From contig OZ026549.1 in assembly GCA_964020155.1 (NCBI GenBank), positions 3,787,719 to 3,851,718 of the forward strand: a DNA stretch of 64,000 nucleotides. The letters are read 5' to 3'. Positions within the stretch are counted from its first letter, which is position 1. Each line of letters begins with the position of its first letter. The position numbers and the translations under genes were made by a program. The notes under the pieces are model-generated. The model saw only the letters and a list, made by a program, of their open reading frames with translations. It made no database searches and had not been told where the DNA came from. Shown here piece after piece: positions 35,101-45,800 of this stretch. The DNA comes from Chondrilla cf. caribensis (taxonomy: Eukaryota > Porifera > Demospongiae > Chondrillida > Chondrillidae).

Positions 35101-36574
35101 TCACAGACTGGCAAAAGATGGATGCCTACAGAAGATTCGTGTTTCCCATGTGTGACCATCACTTTAAGTCTGCCCTACCATACAGGAAGTGGTGCCAAAA
35201 CCTGGACAAGTCCATCCGTGTCTTGGTGAAAAGGCACTTGAAGATCCCCAAGAGAGCCCTCACAACCTTCATGCATTTGAAGTCTGAGAAGGGTGGCTTA
35301 GGCCTGCCCTCTTTCTCGGATAAGTTGGACTGCTCCCTCACATTACAATGTTTCACCCTGTTAGCATGTGAAAATGATGCCATTGTCAGAGATATTGCCT
35401 GCCAACAGCTAACAGATATAGTAAAAGTTCGAACAGGAAAGGAGTCTCCAACTAATGAAGATCTATCATTGTTTATGAGAGAGGAATCACCACCTCAAGA
35501 AGGAAGAAAAGGAGATATCCGCAGTCTGTGGTCCACCGCACGCAAGTCTCTGCGAGCCACTGATGCAACGTTGCTGTTGGAAAACAACGCCACCTTGATC
35601 ATTATTGCGGGAGAGTCCTTCAATTGGTCATCACGAAAGTCTATTATGAAGAAATTAAATGTCGTCCAACAAAACAAGAGATTGGGGGAACTCTGTCAAA
35701 ATGAGGATCAGGGTAAGGTGATTGTCACAGCAGCCAACCATCCATCAAGTAATTCATGGGTTAAGGATGGGAGGTTCACAACCTTTGCCCAGTATCGCTT
35801 TGCGTTGAAAGCTAGGTTGAACCTCTTGCCAGTGGGGAAAGTAAGGGAGAGAATGAAGAAATGTCCACCAGGTTCTAGCAGATGCTTATCCTGTGGAAAT
35901 CCACAGAAAAAACACTACCCCATGTACTTAATCACTGTCCACCACTCATGCCAGCTGTGAGAGCAAGGCATAACGCCTTGCTGGACAGATTGATTAAGGC
36001 AATACCTGAGGACTTTGTCATCTTCAGGGAGCAATCTGTCCCAGGGGACGAAAGTCTGCTGAAGCCGGACCTAGTCCTGGTGAACCCCAGGACGCAGAAG
36101 GGATTTGTTATTGATGTCACCATCCCCTTCGATGACAGCCAGGATGCGCTGAGAGCCGCAAGGCAAAAGAAGAAAGAGAAGTATGAGCATTTGAAGCTGT
36201 TATTGAAGCAACAACACCAACTTGAAGATGTGACCGTCGATGCCTTCGTGATCGGATCCTTAGGATCGTGGGATCCCGACAATGATGATCTTCTTCCTGA
36301 CCTAGGGATTGGTAGAAGCTACTCAACATTATTTCGCAGACTATGTGTGATGGAGGCCATCAAGGGCAGTCATTCCATCTGGAAGAAGAGATGCAAGAGT
36401 TGACTTAATTACCTACTCTATGAACTTATGAACTTACAAACTTTAAACTTTAACTTAGTTCTTTTCCGGTGCTCATTGTACCGAGGGGCCCTGAGGCGCC
36501 TCAGCAGCAATTTTAAATTTTCAATTTTCTTTTGCTGTAGGCCCTGTATCAGCTTTGATGTTGATAATTAATTC
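32170..36574 (+). mobile_element. Utopia-like non-LTR retrotransposon, copy 1
   Basis: 4405 bp element lying exactly in the U2-like gene, with a 21-bp target duplication (AACTGTTC...GTGTAAC, 32149-32169 and 36575-36595). It has a 5' UTR of 140 bp, one long reading frame and a 3' UTR of about 170 bp with a GAGGCGCCTC palindrome; there is no poly-A tail, and the end reads TGATAATTAATTC. The U2 site and the RLE-type endonuclease fit the described group Utopia; Keno also enters U2 but has a different (APE) endonuclease. The assignment is from memory. Confidence 0.9.
32310..36403 (+). pseudogene. Utopia-like ORF, copy 1, with one frameshift
   Basis: Protein layout as in copy 2: three C2H2 fingers, Myb-like domain, Pro/Ser/Thr-rich linker, RT with YADD, CCHC-type finger, endonuclease. 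The frame is open from the ATG at 32310 to 35960, where a six-A run (35907-35912, one A more than expected) inside the CCHC finger shifts it; the second frame continues to the stop at 36403 and supplies HCPPLMPA, then KPDLVLVNPRTQKGFVIDVT. The linker between RT and endonuclease is clearly different from copies 2 and 3. Apart from this one base the copy looks intact, so it is young. Confidence 0.85.
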
Positions 36575-36722
36575 AACTGTTCTTATCAGTGTAACAACTG
36601 ATACGTCCCTTCGGGGACTAGTTGTTCCTCAATTTTTGCACTCTGAGGTATGTACAAAGCTTGCTTTGTCTTCCTCACGGGTTGACCCAGTATTGCACTC
36701 ACTTCTGGGAGTGGCCCATCCC
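36575..36722 (+). ncRNA. U2-like snRNA copy E, 3' part
   Basis: Begins with the duplicated 21-nt target and continues through stems IIb-IV and the Sm site. Its 3' domain (TTGACCCAG, GCACTCAC) is like that of copy B, and the spacer after it matches the spacer after copy B almost base for base. Confidence 0.9.
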
Positions 36723-37253
36723 CTCTGGGGACACAAATATGAATGTAAAATGCCAGCAACAGTTTTAGTTGTGTGAGGCCATATGTATCATGATGCATAT
36801 ATGATGTACCAATACTGGCTGCATAGTATTATAATACATTGTCTGTGTTTCTACTGCACATATTCTATACAGTTATGTGAGTGTAGAATTATTTGCAATT
36901 GGTTACACTGTACAAGCCCTAGTGGTATGTTTCCTACATGCGATGGGTGATCAGAACAGGGATAAATTAAATGGTTCCGAGGGACTCGCTCAAGAGCAGC
37001 ATGAATATAATGCAAGCATAGACATGTTACAGTAAAATACTGGTATAATAATGTAGTACATACTATTCCATGTTTCTAATACAACTTGAATCATTCTTAT
37101 ATGGTACTTTTATTACTCTAGAGCTGTACTGCCATACTTTGGAAATGGTTATTGTCAGATACATCCGTATATTAACACATGTACTGATAACGGAGAACCA
37201 CAAGGTTAAAGTGAGTGATATGCTTTGAAAGCGAGTTCTCCTACCCATTGTCC

Positions 37254-37312
37254 ATCGCTTCATGGCCTTTTGGCTAAGATCAAGTAGAAATAACTGTTCT
37301 TATCAGTGTAAC
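37254..37312 (+). ncRNA. U2-like snRNA copy F, 5' part (split by retrotransposon)
   Basis: Nucleotides 1-59 followed directly by the element. The conserved upstream region is present. The last 21 nt (37292-37312) are duplicated at 41724-41744. Confidence 0.9.
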
Positions 37313-40300
37313 TGGAAGCGAATTTTCGTGATTTTTTTTTCCTGAATTTGACAAGATTCTTACTTGGAGTCCAGAAGATTTGCAATATTCCCGAAGGAAG
37401 AACTATTTAATTATCTCTACCTGAATTCAGATTTAACTCTCTGAAGAAGTGATCAATGGCAACTCGTGCAACTTCTGTTACAACTCTATATCCAGAAGAC
37501 GGAACTCCGTATCAGTGCCCTGAATGTCGATTATCCTTTAATCTTTATTCCTCTTTTAAGAGACATTGGCATTTAAAGCATGGCCTACCTCTCACGGAGA
37601 AATTTCAATGTAGAGTCTGTAACAAACTCTTTGACACCAAAAGATCGATCTCTACACATTACAGCAGGCAACATGGTGCGGCGACAACTGTGGCGACAAG
37701 ATCGGGTGACTACCCTTGTGACTTTTGCGATGAAAGTTTCGCATCCAAGCGAGGAGTAGCTCAACACATTCGTGCACAGCATCCAAACGAAAAGTCAGCA
37801 CAGTGTGAGGGGAATGCACCTGGGCCTCCCCGTGTATGGTCGGAGTCAGAAAAAGACAAATTCCTGGAAGCACTGACTCTGTTCGGGACGAGCTCCAACA
37901 AGCGAATAGCGGAACACATTGGTAGTAAAACAGCTAGCCAGGTGAATGTCTACAAGTGTAGATATCTGAAGTCACATCAACCTCCCACACCTCGATCTTC
38001 ACCACTACGAGCATCGTTGTCAACACCTAGAAGATCATCTACTGAATCAACGCCATCAGCTGCTCCTACATCAACATCACCACCTGCGAGAACTACACCA
38101 ACATCTACACTTAGAAGTTCGCCTACTGTATCAGCACCACCATCACCCATTCCTATGTCGACGTTACCACCAGCAACTATTGTACCAGCATCACCAACCA
38201 TCACAACATCACTTACATCAACTGATATTCTGTTGCCTCCAATTCCATCCTCTCCGCAGACAACACCATCAGTTAATCCCACAACGACATCCCCAATTGC
38301 TGCAGTATTATCTCCATCAATTACTACCCCTCCAGTCTCATCTATCACGTCATCTCCAACTACTACAACGTTACATTCACCAACTCCATCACCTCCACCT
38401 GCCGATATCCCTCCCTTACCACCTCCTGCATCAGCACCCATCCAAGGACATGAACAGTCACCACCTACTGGTATTCCTTTACTGTATCCATCTACTGCAA
38501 CTACTGCTACTCCGTCAATTGCTACACTCCCACCGATGCCTCAAACACCATCTCCTGCTTTGCAGCCAACTCCACCATCTGCTCCACTCCCAACCTCAAG
38601 GTTTAATCCCCAGACCTCTCAAAGTCACCAAGACTCCCTGCAAGATATTTTTCACGAGTTCAATCCTATCTTCCACAATATCACCAGGAATGCAGAGGTC
38701 ACAACCTGGGATTTCTTTGAGCAACACCTAATTGATCTAACATCTCGAGTTAGCTCTCATATCAAAAGCGGAAAGCAACAACCTGCAAGGAGATGGTGGA
38801 AGAACAGAAGACGAAATAGAGCACGTCGTGAGGAATCTTCGGCTACTGTCAGATGCCATCCACCACCAGCCTCACAGAACCATTCTACAGCACCGGACCC
38901 TCAAGTACAGCCACCTACACCACCAGCTACTCAACCACCGAGGAGGGCTCCGGGACGAAAGAGGAAGTCGGAAAAAGCAGCGAGCCTACAGCGACTTTAT
39001 CGCTCAAACCCAAAGAAATGTATGAAGACCATCCTCAATAAGGAGTCAAAAAGATGCCCAATCTCCACTGCCAACGTTTGTAGTCACTTCCATCAGACAA
39101 ACGGGTCTTCAGCCAACACCAACAGCAACAGCACACCCACACCAGAGTGGCTATACGACAGTACATCCCGGGAAGACATCTTGGACTCCCAATTCCTATC
39201 AAAGGAGGTCTCAGACCAGATAAGAAGGATGCCAAATACATCAAGCCCGGGCCCTGATCGAATTACCTACAACATTTGGAAAAGGTTAGACCCCAAAGGT
39301 GTCCTTTTGACTAATATATTTGAGTTTTGCAGAATTCACAGAAGAGTACCAGCATCTTGGAAATCCAGTTCCACCATCTTAATCTACAAGAAGGGCGATC
39401 CCGAATACATCAGAAACTGGAGACCAATCTGCCTTCAAAATACCATCTACAAACTCTACGCTGCCACTATCGCAAAGAGAATTGCACAATGGGCCAATGC
39501 CACCGGCGCCATCAGTCATTTGCAAAAGGGTTTCATGCCCTTTGATGGCATCATGCAACACTCCTTTGTACTACGATCCATCATGGAGGATAGTCGTCGT
39601 AAGAGGAAGAACCTCAACCTTGTCTGGATCGACTTACGTGATGCCTTCGGCTCCATCCCTTACGACACTCTGTGGACTATGATGGAGAGAAACGGGCTGA
39701 CAGGCAGAACACTGGATATAATCCAAGATATCTACACCAATTCCCAGACCAGAATCAGTGTTGATCAAGGTCAGACAGACCCCATAATTTCCCAGAGGGG
39801 GGTTAAACAGGGATGCCCGTTAAGTCCTATCCTGTTCAACCTAGTCATAGAAGGACTCCTGAAAAGGATTCAATCTCTTGAGTCGGGAGGCTATTTCATT
39901 AGCGACCATCTCATCAGGATACTGGCCTATGCGGATGATATATGTCTAATCACGGAGGATAAGAGGGGGCTACGGGAAATGATGGATGCTCTGGAGGAAT
40001 TTGCAACGTGGGGAGGTCTCTCTTTTAACACCAGAAAGTGTGCTTCGCTATCTCTGAAGAACAAAGGCAGCAAGAAGTACACAGAATCATTCACACCACT
40101 CCTTTGTGGAGAACCCATCCCGGCACTCAAGTGGACTGAGCGCTACAAGTATCTTGGGAACAAATTGGGAGCTGACCCCTCCCCAAATCTTGAGGACCTG
40201 GCATCCGATATCCACCATCAAACCACCAAAATCTTTGCGTCTGATCTCACAGACTGGCAAAAGATGGATGCCTACAGAAGATTCGTGTTTCCCATGTGCG

Positions 40301-41723
40301 ACCATCACTTCAAGTCTGCCCTTCCATATAGGAAGTGGTGCCAAAACCTGGACAAGTCCATCCGTGTCTTGGTGAAAAGGCACTTGAAGATCCCCAGGAG
40401 AGCCCTCACAACCTTCATTCATTTGAAGTCTGAGAAGGGTGGCTTAGGCCTACCCTCCTTCTCAGATAAGTTGGACTGCTCCCTCACCCTACAGTGTTTC
40501 ACCCTGTTAGCATGCGAAAATGATGCCATTGTCAGAGATATTGCCATGCAACAATTGGAGGATACGGTGAGGATCAGAAGCAGAATCAACCAGCCATCAC
40601 ACGAAGATCTTACCAACTTTCTGAGAAGTGATCCTCAGGCACAAGAAGGTAGAGAAGGGGACCTCCGCAACCTATGGTCATCGTGTAGGAAAGCGTTAAA
40701 GTCCACAGAAGCTAAGGTCTTGCTTGACAATGACACCGTCACCCTTGCTGTTGACAACGAAGCCTTCCAATGGAAATCCAGAAAAGCCATCAGTAAGAAG
40801 CTCCAAACCGTTCTCCACAGGAAGAAACTCAATGACATCGAGAACCATAAGGACCAAGGGAAAGTCATCACGGCAGCTGCCCTACATCCATCCAGCAATG
40901 CGTGGATAAAGGATGGGAAGTATACCACCTTCGGCCAATACCGATTTTCCATCAAAGCCAGACTTGACCTTTTACCTGTGGGTTCGGTAAAGGAGAGAAT
41001 GAGGAAGTGCCACCCTGGTTCGGGGAGATGTCCATCATGTGGGATTCCTAAGGAAACTCTACCCCACACACTCAACCACTGTCCTCCCCACATGCCCCTC
41101 ATCCGAGAGAGGCACAATTCCATCTTGGACAGATTAACTAAAGCTGTCCCAGACACCTTTCTAAAGTTTAAAGAGCAAGTCATACCAGGGGACACAGATC
41201 AGCTTAAACCAGATTTGGTACTGGTGAATAGTGAAACACGGAAGGGTTTCATCATTGATGTCACCATCCCCTTTGATGACAGCCAGGATGCATTGAAAGC
41301 TGCAAGACAAAAGAAGAAAGAGAAGTATGAGCATTTGAAGCCGTTATTGAAGCAACAACACCAACTTGAAGATGTGACTGTCGATGCCTTCGTGATTGGA
41401 TCCTTGGGATCGTGGGATCCTGACAATGATGATCTACTTCCCAACATGGGGATTGGTAGAAGCTACTCAACATTATTTCGCAGACTATGTGTGATGGAGG
41501 CCATCAAGGGCAGTCATTCCATCTGGAAGAAGAGATGCAAGAGTTGACTTACTTACCTACTTTATGAACTTATGAACTTATGAACTTTAAACTTTAACTT
41601 AGTTCTTTTCCGGTGCTCATTGTACCGAGGGGCCCTGAGGCGCCTCAGCAGCAATTTTAAATTTTTTTTTCAATTTTCTTTTGCTGTAGGCCCTGTATCA
41701 GCTTTGATGTTGATAATTAATTC
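37313..41723 (+). mobile_element. Utopia-like non-LTR retrotransposon, copy 2 (full length, intact)
   Basis: 4411 bp with the same first and last bases as copy 1 and the same target position in U2. The 5' UTR differs from copy 1 mainly by extra T in a T-run. The reading frame is uninterrupted, so this copy may still be active or was very recently. Confidence 0.92.
37456..41547 (+). CDS. Utopia-like retrotransposon polyprotein (ZnF-Myb-RT-CCHC-RLE)
   Basis: 1363 aa, the only protein of the element; it would bind the U2 target, cut it and copy its RNA there. Residues 18-41, 50-73 and 86-109 are C2H2 fingers (for example CPECRLSF...RHWHLKH); 126-175 is a Myb-like domain (VWSESEKDKFLEAL...). The stretch up to about 395 is Pro/Ser/Thr-rich. 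Around 448-505 a basic stretch follows. The RT spans about 560-900, with the catalytic YADD at 825-828 and QGCPLSPILFNL ahead of it. A CCHC-type finger (CPSCG...HTLNHC) lies near 1192-1208, and the restriction-like endonuclease near 1250-1275 (KPDLVLV...GFIIDVTIPFDD). The order is that of R2-type RLE elements. The start is the first ATG in frame, and copy 1 has the same one. Confidence 0.92.
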   Translation: MATRATSVTTLYPEDGTPYQCPECRLSFNLYSSFKRHWHLKHGLPLTEKFQCRVCNKLFDTKRSISTHYSRQHGAATTVATRSGDYPCDFCDESFASKRGVAQHIRAQHPNEKSAQCEGNAPGPPRVWSESEKDKFLEALTLFGTSSNKRIAEHIGSKTASQVNVYKCRYLKSHQPPTPRSSPLRASLSTPRRSSTESTPSAAPTSTSPPARTTPTSTLRSSPTVSAPPSPIPMSTLPPATIVPASPTITTSLTSTDILLPPIPSSPQTTPSVNPTTTSPIAAVLSPSITTPPVSSITSSPTTTTLHSPTPSPPPADIPPLPPPASAPIQGHEQSPPTGIPLLYPSTATTATPSIATLPPMPQTPSPALQPTPPSAPLPTSRFNPQTSQSHQDSLQDIFHEFNPIFHNITRNAEVTTWDFFEQHLIDLTSRVSSHIKSGKQQPARRWWKNRRRNRARREESSATVRCHPPPASQNHSTAPDPQVQPPTPPATQPPRRAPGRKRKSEKAASLQRLYRSNPKKCMKTILNKESKRCPISTANVCSHFHQTNGSSANTNSNSTPTPEWLYDSTSREDILDSQFLSKEVSDQIRRMPNTSSPGPDRITYNIWKRLDPKGVLLTNIFEFCRIHRRVPASWKSSSTILIYKKGDPEYIRNWRPICLQNTIYKLYAATIAKRIAQWANATGAISHLQKGFMPFDGIMQHSFVLRSIMEDSRRKRKNLNLVWIDLRDAFGSIPYDTLWTMMERNGLTGRTLDIIQDIYTNSQTRISVDQGQTDPIISQRGVKQGCPLSPILFNLVIEGLLKRIQSLESGGYFISDHLIRILAYADDICLITEDKRGLREMMDALEEFATWGGLSFNTRKCASLSLKNKGSKKYTESFTPLLCGEPIPALKWTERYKYLGNKLGADPSPNLEDLASDIHHQTTKIFASDLTDWQKMDAYRRFVFPMCDHHFKSALPYRKWCQNLDKSIRVLVKRHLKIPRRALTTFIHLKSEKGGLGLPSFSDKLDCSLTLQCFTLLACENDAIVRDIAMQQLEDTVRIRSRINQPSHEDLTNFLRSDPQAQEGREGDLRNLWSSCRKALKSTEAKVLLDNDTVTLAVDNEAFQWKSRKAISKKLQTVLHRKKLNDIENHKDQGKVITAAALHPSSNAWIKDGKYTTFGQYRFSIKARLDLLPVGSVKERMRKCHPGSGRCPSCGIPKETLPHTLNHCPPHMPLIRERHNSILDRLTKAVPDTFLKFKEQVIPGDTDQLKPDLVLVNSETRKGFIIDVTIPFDDSQDALKAARQKKKEKYEHLKPLLKQQHQLEDVTVDAFVIGSLGSWDPDNDDLLPNMGIGRSYSTLFRRLCVMEAIKGSHSIWKKRCKS

Positions 41724-41872
41724 AACTGTTCTTATCAGTGTAACAACTGATACGTCCCTTCGGGGACTAGTTGTTCCTCAATTTTTGTACTCCGAGGTAT
41801 GTACAAAGCTTGCTTTGTCTTCCTCACGGGTTGCCCCAGTATTGCACCCACTTCTGGGAGCGGCCCATCCCC
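41724..41872 (+). ncRNA. U2-like snRNA copy F, 3' part
   Basis: Target duplication, then stems IIb to IV and the Sm site, of the copy A/C type in the 3' domain. The following spacer carries the same foldback MITE as the spacer after copy C. Confidence 0.9.
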
Positions 41873-42275
41873 TCTGGGGACACAATATCATGAAGGAAAA
41901 TAACCAGAAGCTACCATATATGGGCACAGTATGACTTCGAATAACTAGAATGAGGGGTATTTATGTCAATGATGTACTGATAACAATGACAATAGTATGA
42001 CACAATACTGGTTACATAGTATGATAGATTTATGTATATACTGCACGTATTCTATACAGTTGTGTGAGTGTAGAATTATTCGCAATTGGTTACACTATAT
42101 AAGTCCTAGTGGTATGTTTCCTACATGGGATGGGCAATCAGATCAGGGATAAATTAAATTGATCCAAGGGACTCGCTCTAGAGCACTATGAACCTATACA
42201 ATGTCATGCATAGAGACATTTTACAGTCAAATATTGGTATAATAACATACATACTAATCCATATCTTTCTAATTA

Positions 42276-42475
42276 GTGGTTAAGACATGGGCACAAGGGC
42301 ATTATGACATATGAAATACCAAGGGCGAGTGTATTTTATAATATGTCATACTGCCCGAGTGTCCATGTCTTAGCCAGTAGAGCATCCATTGCTAACACTT
42401 TATACCATTTCTAGCACTTTATACATTATAAAATTGCTGTATAATAGTACTGTTTCTATGGTAACGGATGCTATT
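42276..42475 (+). mobile_element. foldback MITE family A, copy 3, in a U2 spacer
   Basis: Same orientation and same place in the spacer as 30717-30920, with small deletions, so both descend from one insertion before the array block was duplicated. Confidence 0.8.
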
Positions 42476-42648
42476 ACAACTTGAATCATTTTATTATGGT
42501 ACTATTCCTACTCTAGAGCTTTTCTGCAATACTTTCCAAGTGGTTATTGACAGATGCATTCGCATATCAACTCATGTACTGATAATGGCAAACCACAAGT
42601 TGGAAGTGAATGATATGCTTTGACAGTGAGTTCTTTTACCCATTGTCC

Positions 42649-42836
42649 ATCGCTTCATGGCCTTTTGGCTAAGATCAAGTAGAAATAACTGTTCTTATCA
42701 GTGTAACAACTGATACGTCCCTTCGGGGACTAGTTGTTCCTCAATTTTTGTACTCCGAGGTATGTACAAAGCTTGCTTTGTCTTCCTCACGGGTTGCCCC
42801 AGTATTGCACCCACTTCTGGGAGTGGCCCATCCCCT
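42649..42836 (+). ncRNA. U2-like snRNA, copy G (complete)
   Basis: Complete, 188 nt, with the altered branch-recognition segment. Its upstream region (GAATGATATGCTTTGACAGTG) is closest to that of copy A. Only about 50 bp of spacer follow before a truncated retrotransposon. Confidence 0.85.
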
Positions 42837-42849
42837 CTGGGGACACAAT

Positions 42850-45800
42850 ATGAAGGTAAATAACCAGAAGCTACCATGTGTGAGGACAGTATTACCTCCA
42901 TCAATTACTACCCCTCCAGTCTCATCTATCACGTCATCTCCAACTACTACAACGTTACATCCACCAACTCCATCACCTCCACCTGCCGATATCCCTCCCT
43001 TACCACCTCCTGCATCAGCACCCATCCAAGGACATGAACAGTCACCATCTACTGGTATTCCTTTACCGCATCCATCTACTGCAACTACTGCTACTCCGTC
43101 AATTGCTACACTCCCACCGATGCCTCAAACACCATCTCCTGCTTTGCAGCCAACTCCGCCATCTGCTCCACTCCTAACCTCAAGGTTTAATCCTCAGGCC
43201 TCTCAAAGTCACCAAGACTCCCTGCAAGATATTTTTCACGAGTTCAATCCTATCTTCCACAATATCACCAGGAATGCAGAGGTCACAACCTGGGATTTCT
43301 TTGAGCAACACCTAATTGATCTAACATCTCGAGTTAGCTCTCATATCAAAAGCGGAAACCAACAACCTGCTAGGAGATGGTGGAAGAACAGAAGACGAAA
43401 TAGAGCGCGTCGAGAGGAATCTTCGGCTACTGTCGGATGCCATCCACCACCAGCCTCACAGAACCATTGTACAGCACCGGATCCTCAAGTACAGCCACCT
43501 GCACCACCAGCTACTCAACCACCGAGGAGGGCTCCGGGACGAAAGAGGAAGTCGGAAAAAGCAGCGAGCCTACAGCGACTTTATCGCTCAAACCCAAAGA
43601 AATGTATGAAGACCATCCTCAATAAGGAGTCAAAAAGATGCCCAATCTCCACTGCCAACGTTTGTAGTCACTTCCATCAGACAAACGGGTCTTCAGCTAA
43701 CACCAATTTCAACAGCACACCCACTCCAGAGTGGCTATACGACAGTACATCCCGGGAAGACATCTTGGACTCCCAATTCCTATCAAAGGAGGTCTCAGAC
43801 CAAATAAGAAGGATGCCAAATACATCAAGCCCGGGCCCTGATCGAATTACCTACAACGTTTGGAAAAGGTTAGACCCCAAAGGTGTCCTTTTGACTAATA
43901 TATTTGAGTTTTGCAGAATTCACAGAAGAGTACCAGCATCTTGGAAATCCAGTTCCACCATCTTAATCTACAAGAAGGGCGATCCCGAATACATTAGAAA
44001 CTGGAGACCAATCTGCCTTCAAAATACCATCTACAAACTCTACACTGCCACTATCGCAAAGAGAATTGCACAATGGGCCAATGCCACAGGCGCCATCAGT
44101 CATTTGCAAAGGGGTTTCATGCCCTTTGATGGCATCATGCAACACTCCTTTGTACTACGATCCATCATGGAGGATAGTCGTCGTAAGAGGAAGAACCTCA
44201 ACCTTGTCTGGATCGACTTACGGGATGCCTTCGGCTCCATCCCTTACGACACTCTGTGGATTATGATGGAGAGAAACGGGCTGACAGGCAGAACACTGGA
44301 TATAATCCAAGATATCTACACCAATTCCCAGACCAGAATCAGTGTTGATCAAGGTCAGACAGACCCCATAATTTCCCAGAGGGGGGTTAAACAGGGATGC
44401 CCGTTAAGTCCTATCCTGTTCAACCTAGTCATAGAAGGACTCCTGAAAAGGATTCAATCTCTTGAGTCGGGAGGCTATTTCATTAGCGACCATCTCATCA
44501 GGATACTGGCCTATGCGGATGATATATGTCTAATCACGGAGGATAAGAAGGGGCTAAGGGAAATGATGGATGCTCTGGAGGAATTTGCAACGTGGGGAGG
44601 TCTCTCTTTTAACACCAGAAAGTGCGCTTCGCTATCTCTGAAGAACAAAGGCAGCAAGAAGTACACCAAAACATTCTCACCACTCCTTTGTGGAGAACCC
44701 ATCCCGGCACTCAAGTGGACTGAGCGTTACAAGTATCTTGGGAACAAATTGGGAGCTGACCCCTCCCCAAATCTTGAGGACCTGGCATCTGATATCCACC
44801 ATCAAAGCACCAAAATCTTTGCGTCTGATCTCACAGACTGGCAAAAGATGGATGCCTACAGAAGATTCGTGTTTCCCATGTGCGACCATCACTTCAAGTC
44901 TGCCCTTCCATATAGGAAGTGGTGCCAAAACCTGGACAAGTCCATCCGTGTCTTGGTGAAAAGGCACTTGAAGATCCCCAGGAGAGCCCTCACAACCTTC
45001 ATACATTTGAAGTCTGAGAAGGGTGGCTTAGGCCTACCCTCTTTCTCAGATAAGTTGGACTGCTCCCTCACCCTACAGTGTTTCACCCTGTTAGCATGCG
45101 AAAATGATGCCATTGTCAGAGATATTGCCATGCAACAATTGGAGGATACGGTGAGGATCAGAAGCAGAATCAACCAGCCATCACACGAAGATCTTACCAA
45201 CTTTCTGAGAAGTGATCCTCAGGCACAAGAAGGTAGAGAAGGGGACCTCCGCAACCTATGGTCATCGTGTAGGAAAGCGTTGAAGTCCACAGAAGCTAAG
45301 GTCTTGCTTGACAATGACACCGTCACCCTCGCTGTTGACAACGAAGCCTTCGAATGGAAATCCAGAAAAGCCATCAGTAAGAAGCTCCAAACCGTTCTCC
45401 ACAGGAAGAAACTCAATGACATCGAGAACCATAAGGACCAAGGGAAAGTCATCACGGCAGCTGCCCTACATCCATCCAGCAATGCATGGATAAAGGATGG
45501 GAAGTATACCACCTTCGGCCAATACCGATTTTCCATCAAAGCCAGACTTGACCTCCTACCTGTGGGTTCGGTGAAGGAGAGAATGAGGAAGTGCCACCCT
45601 GGTTCGGGGAGATGTTCATCATGTGGAATTCCTAAGGAAACTCTACCCCACACACTCAACCACTGTCCTCCCAACATGCCCCTCATCCGAGAGAGGCACA
45701 ATTCCATCTTGGACAGATTAACTAAAGCTGTCCCAGACATCTTTCTAAAGTTTAAAGAGCAAGTCATACCAGGGGACACAGATCAGCTTAAACCAGATTT

